NCBI RefSeq assembly: GCF_013450295.1
Contig: NZ_SKBR01000004.1
Coordinates: 465,001-529,000 of the forward strand
From: Streptomyces sp. AJS327
GTDB lineage: Bacteria > Actinomycetota > Actinomycetes > Streptomycetales > Streptomycetaceae
Reading direction: 5' to 3'
Length of the DNA: 64,000 nt
Shown here one piece after another: positions 1 through 10,464 of this stretch. The notes beneath the pieces were generated by a model. The model worked only from the letters and a program-made list of their open reading frames with translations. It did no database searches and was not told where the DNA came from. The position numbers and the translations under genes are program-made. How positions within the stretch are numbered: the first letter of the stretch is position 1; the number at the start of each line of letters is the position of its first letter.

Positions 1-2573
<2,573 letters not shown>

Positions 2574-2713
2574 GTAGGTGCTCGCGTTCACTGTGTGGTT
2601 TCTGAGACAACGACTATTCTTCTTTGTTTATTTTTGAAGAGTGTGTTGCGTGTTTTCCATGCCGATGTGGCTCATGCCCTTGTTTGTGGGGGGTGGGTTG
2701 TTGGTGTGGGTGT

Positions 2714-2832
2714 GTTTCGGTGGTTATAGCGGTGGGGGAACGCCCGGTTACATTCCGAACCCGGAAGCTAAGCCTGCCAGCGCCGATGGTACTGCGAGGG
2801 GGACCTCGTGGGAGAGTAGGTCACCGCCGAAC
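2714..2832 (+). rRNA. 5S ribosomal RNA
   Basis: A 119-base stretch begins gtttcggtgg and ends gccgaac. Inside it carry the hallmark bases cccggttacattccgaaccc and cgccgatggtactgc, typical of Streptomyces 5S RNA. It lies about 140 bases after the 23S end, as usual in the rRNA operons of this genus, and shares their transcript. The ends were placed by pairing of the terminal helix and may be off by one or two bases. Confidence 0.95.
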
Positions 2833-2843
2833 TTTGTGTGGTT

Positions 2844-2886
2844 GAGGCCCTGGAGGCCGGTGTGAGAGCACTGGTTCCAGGGCCTC
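2844..2886 (+). terminator. rRNA operon terminator
   Basis: A perfect 11-bp inverted repeat (gaggccctgga / tccagggcctc) with a 21-base loop starts 12 bases after the 5S RNA. A T-rich stretch follows about 20 bases later (gttgttttttgtttt). This is the expected factor-independent end of the rRNA operon. Confidence 0.9.
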
Positions 2887-3100
2887 TTCGCGTTTGTGGC
2901 GCCGTTGTTTTTTGTTTTGGAGGGTAGTGGTTTTCATGGGGGTGTCCCCGTGAGGGCCGCTGCCCTTTTTCGCGTTGGGTACTTGTCGTTCTGGGTGGGG
3001 CCGGGGAGGTGTTGGGGCCGGGGAGGGGAGGGGCCTTTGTGGACGGGTTTTCCGGTTCGGTATGCGGTTGCTGGTGGGGTTGCGGGGTTTGTCTGGCTGG

Positions 3101-4504
3101 CTACTGCTGGGGGGAGGTGAGGGGGAGTTCGAGAATGGTGGTGAGGGGCGGATCGATGTGTCCGCCGGGGGACTGTGTGACGCTCTGACGGCCCTGCTCG
3201 TCCACGCTCTGCGCGAGGGCGTTGAGGAAGGGCAGCAGCGCGGGGTCGTTTCCGACGACGTACAGCGTCCCGGTTTCGTTGATGAACGAGTCCAGGGCGA
3301 TGCGATCGGCTCGGGTGGCTGTGCAGGCGTCTCGTACGTGGAGTTGTTCGAGTGGGGTGAGGGCGCGGCGGATCAGGGCGGTGGCGTCCTGGCGGAGGCG
3401 TGGGTGGCCGGTGAGGGTGGCCTCCAGCTCTCCTGCGGTGCCCGACGCCGCTCGGGGGTGGGTGCGGAGGATCCGGACCGCGTCAGAGGCGCTGGACTTG
3501 CCGGTGGTTCGGGCCCAGGCGTTGCCGGGGCGGACGCCGGAGGCGCCGGGGGAGAGGGAGAGCAGCCAGCGCTGGAGTTCCCGGATCGGCCGGTCGTCGA
3601 GAGCCGCGGCGTGGAGCCAGCAGCGGAGGAGGGTTTCCGCGGCCGAGTGGGTGGTGGCGTCTATGGGCCGGGGGGAGCGGAGGGGTTCGAGCAGGGCGGC
3701 GGCTCGTCCCGCGGCGACGGTGCGGTCAGCGCAGCCGTGGAGGGGCGACCAGCGGAGGCGTTCGGAGGCGTCGCAGCTGTGGCCTGGGTCGTAGAGGTGG
3801 ATGGGGCCCAACGTGGCGCGGGTGTCCTTGGTTTCGGCCCAGACGCGGGGGTCGTCGGTGGCGATGAGGGCGGCGCCGGGGGCTTCGCGTAGTCGTTGCG
3901 TGGCCGAGGGGAGGGCGGAGGGTGGTGTGGCTGCGGCCGCGACTGTGGATGTGAGTGTGGGTGGTGTGGGTTCGGGGGCCTGCTCGGTGGGGGCCTGTGG
4001 GGCCGGTTCCTTGACGAGCGGTGGGGGTGCGGGGGCGGTCCGCTCGGGCTCGGCCGGGGACGGCGCGGGCTCGGCGGGCGGAGCCGCCGTGGTGGCGGCG
4101 TTCTGCTTCTCGGCTCGGCGCGCGGCCCGTACGGCGCGGGCCCGGGCGAGGGTGCCGAGGGTGAAGATCGTCAGCACGATGAGGACGAGGAGCTGGCTGA
4201 TGAAGATGCCCCAGAAGAGTCCCCAGCCGGAGAGCGCCTCGGGCGGGGTGTCCGGCCAGGCCGCGGCCAGGTCGTGGGGTTCGCTCATCAGGGCGCGAAT
4301 GGCCAGGGGACTGCTGGTGAAGGTGACGTCGGGTGGCCAGGCGCCCTTGCTGAGGAGGCCGGAGAGGCCGGTGGCCGTCCAGGTGAAGAGGGTCAGGCCG
4401 AAGAGCAGGCCGAGAGCGCCGACGAGCAGACCGTCCGGGATTCCGTTGCCGCCCTGTCGGTTGGGGCCGGCGGGGGGCTGGGGGGAGCGCTTGTCAGCGG
4501 TCAT
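3101..4504 (-). CDS. VirD4/TraG-like membrane protein lacking a P-loop
   Basis: 467 residues. Two membrane segments near the N terminus (about 25-50 and 92-118) are followed by a proline/alanine-rich linker to about 200. The C-terminal half follows the pattern of actinobacterial type IV coupling proteins (TraG/VirD4): APGAALIATDD, GPIHLYDP, RLRWSPLHGC and, later, GTLYVVGNDP. The Walker A glycine loop that should precede APGAALIA is absent, and the protein ends before any Walker B segment, so ATP hydrolysis is not expected. It is the last gene of the minus-strand operon, 102 bases after the VirB4-like ATPase; the ATG follows GAGAG. I infer a structural remnant or adaptor for the ATPase next door. 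In S. coelicolor the matching locus is, to my memory, SCO4126-4131, reported to affect sporulation and chromosome segregation. Confidence 0.8.
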   Translation of the reverse strand: MTADKRSPQPPAGPNRQGGNGIPDGLLVGALGLLFGLTLFTWTATGLSGLLSKGAWPPDVTFTSSPLAIRALMSEPHDLAAAWPDTPPEALSGWGLFWGIFISQLLVLIVLTIFTLGTLARARAVRAARRAEKQNAATTAAPPAEPAPSPAEPERTAPAPPPLVKEPAPQAPTEQAPEPTPPTLTSTVAAAATPPSALPSATQRLREAPGAALIATDDPRVWAETKDTRATLGPIHLYDPGHSCDASERLRWSPLHGCADRTVAAGRAAALLEPLRSPRPIDATTHSAAETLLRCWLHAAALDDRPIRELQRWLLSLSPGASGVRPGNAWARTTGKSSASDAVRILRTHPRAASGTAGELEATLTGHPRLRQDATALIRRALTPLEQLHVRDACTATRADRIALDSFINETGTLYVVGNDPALLPFLNALAQSVDEQGRQSVTQSPGGHIDPPLTTILELPLTSPQQ

Positions 4505-4606
4505 CGTTCTCTCGCCGGTGGGTTCGGGCTGTGGGGTGGGCGGGGCGGCCGGAGGGTGGAGCCGGGGGTCCCGGCTCCACCGGTGAGCCGTCCCGTGCGG
4601 ACGGGC

Positions 4607-6040
4607 TCAGGCGACCGTGGAGTTGGAGGACGGGGAGCCGTGGGCGCGTTCGACCGCGAGGGCGCGGGCCTCGGACTCCGCCTCCAGGTCGACTTCGAGC
4701 GCGGCCTGGAGGGCGGCCTCGTCGGCGGCCATAGCGGACTCCGTCATGGCGCGGTCGGTGAAGACGAGGGGGCGTTCGGCCTCGGTGACGAGGTGCTTGA
4801 CGACCTGGACGTTGCCGTTGACGTCCCACACCGCGATGCCCGGGGAGAGCGTGGGGATGATCTCGACGGCCCAGCGGGGCAGGCCGAGGACGCGGCCGGT
4901 GGCTCGCGCCTCGTCGGCCTTCTGGGCGTAGATGGTGCGGGTGGAGGCCATCTTCAGGATCGCGGCGGCCTCGCGTGCGGCGGCTCCGTCCACCACGTCG
5001 GAGAGGTGGTGGACGACGGCGACGAAGGAGAGGCCGAGTCGGCGCCCGAACTTGAGGAGACGCTGGAAGAGCTGGGCGACGAAGGGGCTGTTGATGATGT
5101 GCCATGCCTCTTCGACGAGGAAGATGCGTTTCTTGCGGTCCGGGCGGATCCAGGTGTGTTCCAGCCAGACGCCGACGATGGCCATCAGGATGGGCATCGC
5201 GATCGAGTTGCGGTCGATGTGGGAGAGGTCGAAGACGGTGAGGGGCGCGTCGAGGTCGATGCCGACCGTGGTGGGGCCGTCGAACATGCCGCGCAGGTCG
5301 CCGTCGACGAGACGGTCGAGGACCAGCGCGACGTCCAGTCCCCACTCCCGTACGTCGTCCAGCCGGACATTCATCGCCTCCGCCGACTCCGGCTTGGGGT
5401 GGCGGAGTTGGTCGACGATGTCGGTGAGTATCGGCTGGCGGTCCGCGATGGTCGCGTTGACGTAGGCGTGTGCCACCTTGAGGGCGAAGCCGGAGCGCTC
5501 GTCCAGGCCGTGGCCCAGCGCCACCTCGATGATGGTGCGCAGCAGGGCGAGTTGGCCGGTGGTGGTGATGGCCGGGTCGAGCGGGTTGAGGCGGATGCCC
5601 TGGTCCAGCGCGGCGGTCGGGTCGAGCCGGATGGGGGTGACGCCGAGTTCCTCGGCGATCAGGTTCCACTCGCCCACGCCGTCCTCGCCCTGGGCGTCCA
5701 GCACGACGACCTGGCGGTCGCGGAACCGGAGTTGGCGCAGGACGTAGGTCTTCTCCAGCGCTGACTTGCCGTTGCCGGACTCGCCGAGCACCAGCCAGTG
5801 AGGGGCGGGGAGTTGCTGGCCGTAGAGCTGGAAGGGGTCGTAGATGTAGCCCTTCCCGCTGTAGACCTCGCGGCCGATGATGACCCCGGAGTCTCCCAGC
5901 CCGGGGGCCGCGGTGGGCAGGTAGACCGCCTGGGCCTGGCCCGTCGAGGTGCGTACCGGAAGCCGCGTCGTCTCGGTCTTGCCGAAGAGGAAGCTGGTGA
6001 AGGCGTCGGTGATGGCTGTCAGTGGATCGAGCCCGGCCAC
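4607..6040 (-). CDS. VirB4-like (HerA/FtsK superfamily) ATPase
   Basis: 477 residues from a GTG with GGAGG 6-7 bases upstream; the reading frame stays open further upstream, but that part looks non-coding. A Walker A motif (GESGNGKS, residues 86-93) and a Walker B-like strand (IFLVEEAW) near residues 310-320 place it with the VirB4/TraC-type ATPases that energise type IV secretion and conjugation. The protein has no membrane segment and should sit on the inner face of the membrane. It is downstream of the SCO6880-like gene in the same operon, the order seen in conjugative modules of Gram-positives. A 292-base gap to that gene is unusually long for this operon and shows nothing I can name. It probably matches S. 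coelicolor SCO4127. Confidence 0.88.
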   Translation of the reverse strand: MAGLDPLTAITDAFTSFLFGKTETTRLPVRTSTGQAQAVYLPTAAPGLGDSGVIIGREVYSGKGYIYDPFQLYGQQLPAPHWLVLGESGNGKSALEKTYVLRQLRFRDRQVVVLDAQGEDGVGEWNLIAEELGVTPIRLDPTAALDQGIRLNPLDPAITTTGQLALLRTIIEVALGHGLDERSGFALKVAHAYVNATIADRQPILTDIVDQLRHPKPESAEAMNVRLDDVREWGLDVALVLDRLVDGDLRGMFDGPTTVGIDLDAPLTVFDLSHIDRNSIAMPILMAIVGVWLEHTWIRPDRKKRIFLVEEAWHIINSPFVAQLFQRLLKFGRRLGLSFVAVVHHLSDVVDGAAAREAAAILKMASTRTIYAQKADEARATGRVLGLPRWAVEIIPTLSPGIAVWDVNGNVQVVKHLVTEAERPLVFTDRAMTESAMAADEAALQAALEVDLEAESEARALAVERAHGSPSSNSTVA

Positions 6041-6332
6041 AGCGGTTCCTCCCTCTGGTGTGCGGCGCGCTACCAGCGTATGCGGCGTGGGGTGCGGCGA
6101 GCGCACCGAACCGTCGGAATCCCGTTCCTTTCCCCGGAGTTGGGCCTTCGCGGGCCGGGGGACGGAGGTGGGAGCCGTGCCGCTTCGCGGTCTGGGGACC
6201 ACTGTGGGGCAGTGCGGCGCGGGCGGCCATGGGACAAAAGGTGGCGTAGCCACGCGTCTGTGTGGGTCAGTCCGCGCCCGGGTGTCCGGAGTGGCGCCCG
6301 GGCCGTGCGGTGGTGGCGCGGCGGGTGTGGGG

Positions 6333-7898
6333 TCAGCGGATGCCGGTCGCGAAGGGCAGGGTGTTCACGAAGGCACGGTGGTGTTCTCGGTCGCACCACT
6401 CCAGTTTGAGGTAACTCTTGCCCGCCGAGGCGCGGATGGTGCGCTTGTCGCGGGCGAGGGCCTCCGGGTTGCGGGAGGAGACGGTGATGTAGCCGACCAG
6501 GTTGACGCCGGCGGCTCCGGAGGCGAGGTCCTCGCCGCGCTGGTCGATCCGGCCGTGCGCGGCGACGTCCCGGGGGTCGACGGTGCGGTTCATCTTGGCC
6601 GAACGGCTGGCCTCCGCCTCGTCGTTGGTCTTCTCGCTGAGCATGCGCTCGATGGCCAGCTCGGTCGGTTCGAGGTCCATCGTGACGGCAACGGTGCGGA
6701 TCACGTCCGGGGTGTGGACGAGGAGGGGGGCGAGGAAGTTGACGCCGACGGGGGTCATCGGCCACTCCTTGACCCAGGCCGTCGAGTGGCACCAGGGCTC
6801 GCGGGTGGCGGACTCGCGGGTCTTGGCCTGGAGGTAGGTCGACTCGCGGGCGTCGAGCTCGGCGGGCCAGGCGTTCCGCTTGGACATGGCCTGGATGTGG
6901 TCGATGGGGTGGTCCGGGTCGTACATCGAGTGCACGAGGGAGGCGAGTCGCGCCTGGCCGAGGGGCTGCCGCACCCGGATGTCGGCTTCCGCCAACCGGG
7001 CGCAGATGTCGGTGAGTTCGCGGGCCATGACGATGGCGAGGCCCTCGTCCTTGGAGAGCCTGCGGCCTGCGGAGTCCCGGGCCGCCTTGGCCAGCGTGGC
7101 GCCCTCGCTGGCGAGTTCACGGCCGTACCGCATGCAGGCGACGAGGTAGGCGCGGTGCTGCTCGCTGGAGGTGGAGACCATGGACTGGAGTTGGTCGTAG
7201 GAGCGCCGCAGCCAGGGGTCGGCCCGTTCGTCCCCGCGCTGTTCGACGTCCTTGGCGTGCGCGTCCGGGTCGGCGGGGAGGGTGCGGGCGAGCATCTGGA
7301 GCCGGGAGACGTAGCCGTCGCCGTTGGCGACGTGCTTGAGCAGCGTGCCGTACCGGTCGACGAGGGCCTCCTGGTCCTCGCTGTCGCGCAGGCCGACACC
7401 GGGGCCCTCGATCTCTATCGCGGCGGTGACGGTGCGGCGGTCGGCGTGCAGCAGCACGGCGATCTCGTCCGGCCCGAAGGGGGCGGAGAGCCAGGTGGTG
7501 CGGCCGACGCCCGGCGGCGGGCCGATCTCCACCTCGCGGCCGTCGAGCCGGGTACCCGCTTCCCTGGCGTCGGAACGGTAGGTGGTGCCGCGCCGGAGGA
7601 GCCTCTTGTACGAGCGGTTGATCTCGTACCAGCGGTAGAACGTGCGCTGTTTGTAGGGGACGTAGACGGCGGCGAGCGCCAGCATCGGGAAGCCGACCAG
7701 CGCGGGGATGCGCAGCGAGAGGGTCGGGATCAGCAGGCCGCTCATCATGCCGACGAAGGCTCCGGCGATGATCAGCCCGATCTCACCGGTCTCCCGGTTC
7801 TTGCCGACGATCGCGTTCGGCCGGGGGCGGCCGATGAGGTAGGTGCGGCGCTGCGGTACGGCCTGCGGCGCGTCGGCGGTGTGTGCCGGTGTCGTCAT
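6333..7898 (-). CDS. SCO6880/PrgI-family T4SS-like membrane protein
   Basis: 521 residues. The ATG at 7898 has AGGAGGAG nine bases upstream; a TTG three codons earlier is too close to it. Two hydrophobic helices at about 36-78 form a PrgI/VirB3-like anchor. The long soluble remainder has the features of the SCO6880 family, which is found beside VirB4-type ATPases in actinobacteria and corresponds to the N-terminal half of longer VirB3-VirB4 systems. It has no nucleotide-binding loop. Its place directly upstream of the VirB4-like ATPase supports a role as the membrane platform to which the ATPase docks. Function beyond this is not established. Confidence 0.83.
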   Translation of the reverse strand: MTTPAHTADAPQAVPQRRTYLIGRPRPNAIVGKNRETGEIGLIIAGAFVGMMSGLLIPTLSLRIPALVGFPMLALAAVYVPYKQRTFYRWYEINRSYKRLLRRGTTYRSDAREAGTRLDGREVEIGPPPGVGRTTWLSAPFGPDEIAVLLHADRRTVTAAIEIEGPGVGLRDSEDQEALVDRYGTLLKHVANGDGYVSRLQMLARTLPADPDAHAKDVEQRGDERADPWLRRSYDQLQSMVSTSSEQHRAYLVACMRYGRELASEGATLAKAARDSAGRRLSKDEGLAIVMARELTDICARLAEADIRVRQPLGQARLASLVHSMYDPDHPIDHIQAMSKRNAWPAELDARESTYLQAKTRESATREPWCHSTAWVKEWPMTPVGVNFLAPLLVHTPDVIRTVAVTMDLEPTELAIERMLSEKTNDEAEASRSAKMNRTVDPRDVAAHGRIDQRGEDLASGAAGVNLVGYITVSSRNPEALARDKRTIRASAGKSYLKLEWCDREHHRAFVNTLPFATGIR

Positions 7899-8117
7899 GA
7901 CCGTCAACTCCTCCTGGTGCGGCGTGATGTGACTGAGGGTGGGCCCCGCCCGGACTGGACGCGGACGCAGACCAGGACCCCGTCAGGATACGGTCCGCCG
8001 GGGCGCGGCGCCGGAGTGCTGGACGTACCCGGGGCGTGCGGGGTATCGCCCCGGGGGCGCGTGCGAAGGGCCTCGGCGGGGCCCGCCGCCCGGGGGCGTC
8101 CCGGGCGGCTTCGGGCG

Positions 8118-9422
8118 TCAGCGGCCGGTGTTCGTCCCGTCGCCGCGTGGCGTACCGGTGCGGGACGGGGGGGTGGGCGCCCGGGGCGCCGGGGGCTGGC
8201 GGGTCTCGCCGCCACGGGAGCTGTGGGCCGCCACCCCGCCGCTGACCGGGTTCGCCGGTTTGCTGTTCGTGTTCGAGGCACCGCCGCCCCCGCCGCCTCC
8301 GCCGCCGCGGGCACTGTGCGTGTTGATGCCCTGCCGGACGAGCGCCGCCGGGGAGGAGACGATCGCCGCGGCCGAGCGGGACGCCGGATCCCGGCTGGCG
8401 TTGCGCTGGTTGACGATGTCGTCACCGAAGCCGGGCACGAACCGGTAGATCATCGCGCTCGCGAAGATCGCCAGGATGATGATGGCCAGTCCGGAGACGA
8501 TGGCGGAGAACGCGTTCGGCCCGTCCGAGGAGGAGAGCGCTCCGGCCAGCCCGAGGACGATCACGATGACCGGTTTGACCAGGATCACCGCGATCATGAT
8601 GCCCGCCCAGCGCCGGACGTGACTCCACAGGTTCTTGTCCACCAGGCCGGCGTAGACGGCCGTGCCGAGCAGCGCCCCGACGTAGAGCAGCGCCGCGCGG
8701 ATGACCAGTTCGAGGTAGAGGACTCCGGCCGCCAGTACCGAGATCAGCGACACCACGATCAGCATGATCGGGCCGCCGCCGATGTCCTCGCCCTTCTTCA
8801 GCGCCTCGGAGAAGGTGCCGAAGAACTGGTCGGTCTTGTCCGAGGTGCCCGAGGCCACCACGTCGGTCACCGCGTCCGTCGCGGAGACCACGGTGTACAG
8901 GATCAGCGGGGTGAACGCCGAGGCGATGACCGTCAGCCAGAGGAAACCGATCGCCTCGGTCATCGCCTCGGTGAACGGGACGCCGCGGATCGCCCGCTTG
9001 GCCACCGCCAGCAGCCACAGCGTCAGCGTGAGAATCGACGAGGCGGCGAAGACGACCGCGTACTGGCGGAGGAACTCGGCGTTCGTGAAGTCCACGGTGG
9101 TGGTGGAGTTGACGAGTTCCGAGAGCTTGTCGACGGTCCACGAGGCCGCCTCGGCGCAGCCCTTGGCGAGCGACGACAGCGGGTCGAGGGTCGAGAGCGG
9201 CTCGTCGGCGGGGTTCCCCCCGCCTCCGCCACCGCCACCGTCTCCACCGGAGCCCCCGCCGTCGTCCTCCTTCTCGCAGTAGTCCTTGGCGGGGCCGACG
9301 ATGAGGTCGCAGTCGTCCTCCGGGGCCGCGTGCGCGGAGGGGGCGAAGACGGCTCCGACGGCACCCACGGCGGTGAGCGGCGCGAGTGTCGCGAGGGCGC
9401 GGCTCCTGAGGTCAGCGCGCAT
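8118..9422 (-). CDS. TrbL/VirB6-like polytopic membrane protein
   Basis: 434 residues. A cleavable signal peptide ends at about residue 32 (SAHA|AP). A glycine-rich stretch follows, then five or more hydrophobic segments between about 118 and 345, and a long polar tail rich in glycine, proline and serine. This plan matches TrbL/VirB6-type channel subunits of type IV secretion systems. The ATG overlaps the end of the preceding VirB8-like gene by 11 bases and has GGAGGG eight bases upstream, so the two are translationally coupled. Two glycine homopolymer runs are coded by CCG/CCC-rich DNA (on the given strand) and may be slippage-prone. Confidence 0.83.
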   Translation of the reverse strand: MRADLRSRALATLAPLTAVGAVGAVFAPSAHAAPEDDCDLIVGPAKDYCEKEDDGGGSGGDGGGGGGGGNPADEPLSTLDPLSSLAKGCAEAASWTVDKLSELVNSTTTVDFTNAEFLRQYAVVFAASSILTLTLWLLAVAKRAIRGVPFTEAMTEAIGFLWLTVIASAFTPLILYTVVSATDAVTDVVASGTSDKTDQFFGTFSEALKKGEDIGGGPIMLIVVSLISVLAAGVLYLELVIRAALLYVGALLGTAVYAGLVDKNLWSHVRRWAGIMIAVILVKPVIVIVLGLAGALSSSDGPNAFSAIVSGLAIIILAIFASAMIYRFVPGFGDDIVNQRNASRDPASRSAAAIVSSPAALVRQGINTHSARGGGGGGGGGASNTNSKPANPVSGGVAAHSSRGGETRQPPAPRAPTPPSRTGTPRGDGTNTGR

Positions 9423-10260
9423 AGGTGAACCCTCCGAACTTCCGGACGGCTTCGGCGATCTGGTCGGCGGTGGAGGCCCTGTTGTCTCCGTTCACCGGCG
9501 CGGGTCCCTGCTTCTGCGTGAACCCGTGCACCTTCCATTCTCCGTCTGCCCAGCGCAGATCGAGTTTCATGGTGAACCAATCGCTCGTCACGGGATTGGT
9601 GGTGTCCTCACCGGCCATGCCGAACACGCCCGTGCACCAGACGTCGACCTTGGCCGAGCGGTTCTCGTAGGTGACCACCGTGGTGCCGACCGGGGCGGTG
9701 CGCGAGACGTAGGTCGCGCCCTTGGCGGCGGCTTTGCCGTCCTCGTCCAGCCCCATTCCGTCGAGGAACGTGGTGGAGTACGCCTTGTCCATCTTGGTGC
9801 GCATCTCGTCGACCCGGCTGGGGACGAACACCTGACTGACGATCCGCTGCCGCTCCTCCGGCTGGACGATCTTGTCTGACACCAGCGCGACGGCGAAGTT
9901 GGCGGCGGCGCTCTGGGCGCCCTGCTCGGTGCGGGGGAAGCCGGAGGCGATGCCGTTCGCGCTGTCCTCGACGGGCTTCTCCCCGCTCGGGGCGGTGGGT
10001 TGGGCGTCGCCCTTGTCGTCGCCGCCCGCCTCGGTGTCACCGCCGTCGCCCTTGTTGGCGAAGGCGATGGCGGCGATCAGCAGGACGACGACGCCGATGA
10101 CGGTGATGAGGTTCCTGCCGGGGCGGGCGGGCGGTCTGCCGCCGCCCTCGTCTCCGGGAAGGTGGGTACGGGTGGTGAGGCCGCGCTCTCCGGGGCCGCG
10201 TCCGGGGCCCGTCTCGCCCAGGCGACCGTGCTCGCCGTACTCGTCTCCACCGATGCTCAT
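9412..10260 (-). CDS. VirB8-like membrane-anchored protein
   Basis: 282 residues. A polar N-terminal tail of about 50 residues precedes one membrane helix (about 51-69); an acidic linker and a C-terminal domain (about 105-275) lie outside the membrane. The C-terminal part reads like an NTF2-fold domain as in VirB8/TcpC proteins (mixed alpha then beta, with WADGEWKVHGF near the end). It is the first gene of the T4SS-like operon. The ribosome-binding site lies inside a 12-bp self-complementary sequence (gggagcgctccc, 10264-10275), which could weaken initiation. Expected role: scaffold between membrane channel and wall. Confidence 0.75.
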   Translation of the reverse strand: MSIGGDEYGEHGRLGETGPGRGPGERGLTTRTHLPGDEGGGRPPARPGRNLITVIGVVVLLIAAIAFANKGDGGDTEAGGDDKGDAQPTAPSGEKPVEDSANGIASGFPRTEQGAQSAAANFAVALVSDKIVQPEERQRIVSQVFVPSRVDEMRTKMDKAYSTTFLDGMGLDEDGKAAAKGATYVSRTAPVGTTVVTYENRSAKVDVWCTGVFGMAGEDTTNPVTSDWFTMKLDLRWADGEWKVHGFTQKQGPAPVNGDNRASTADQIAEAVRKFGGFTYAR

Positions 10261-10464
10261 GCCGGGAGCGCTCCCTCGCCACGTCTACTGTACAAACACG
10301 ACGGTAGCCGGACGAGGGGCGCTACGGAGCCGGTACGGCAAGGGAGTTGACGCCGTATCCGCGCGCGGGGCCCCGGTGCGCTCGGCGGGGAGGGGCCGTC
10401 CGGGCGGCCGGGGGTGGCCGGTGGGCGGTGTCGGGCCGCCGGTGTCGGCTCCGCCGCCGGGCCG

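Noticed and set aside
5949..9428. Very long open frame on the plus strand opposite the T4SS-like operon (about 1159 codons)
   Set aside because: It is antisense to genes with clear motifs and ribosome-binding sites; at this GC content stops are rare in such frames. Its composition (Gly, Arg, Asp, Val rich) is not protein-like.
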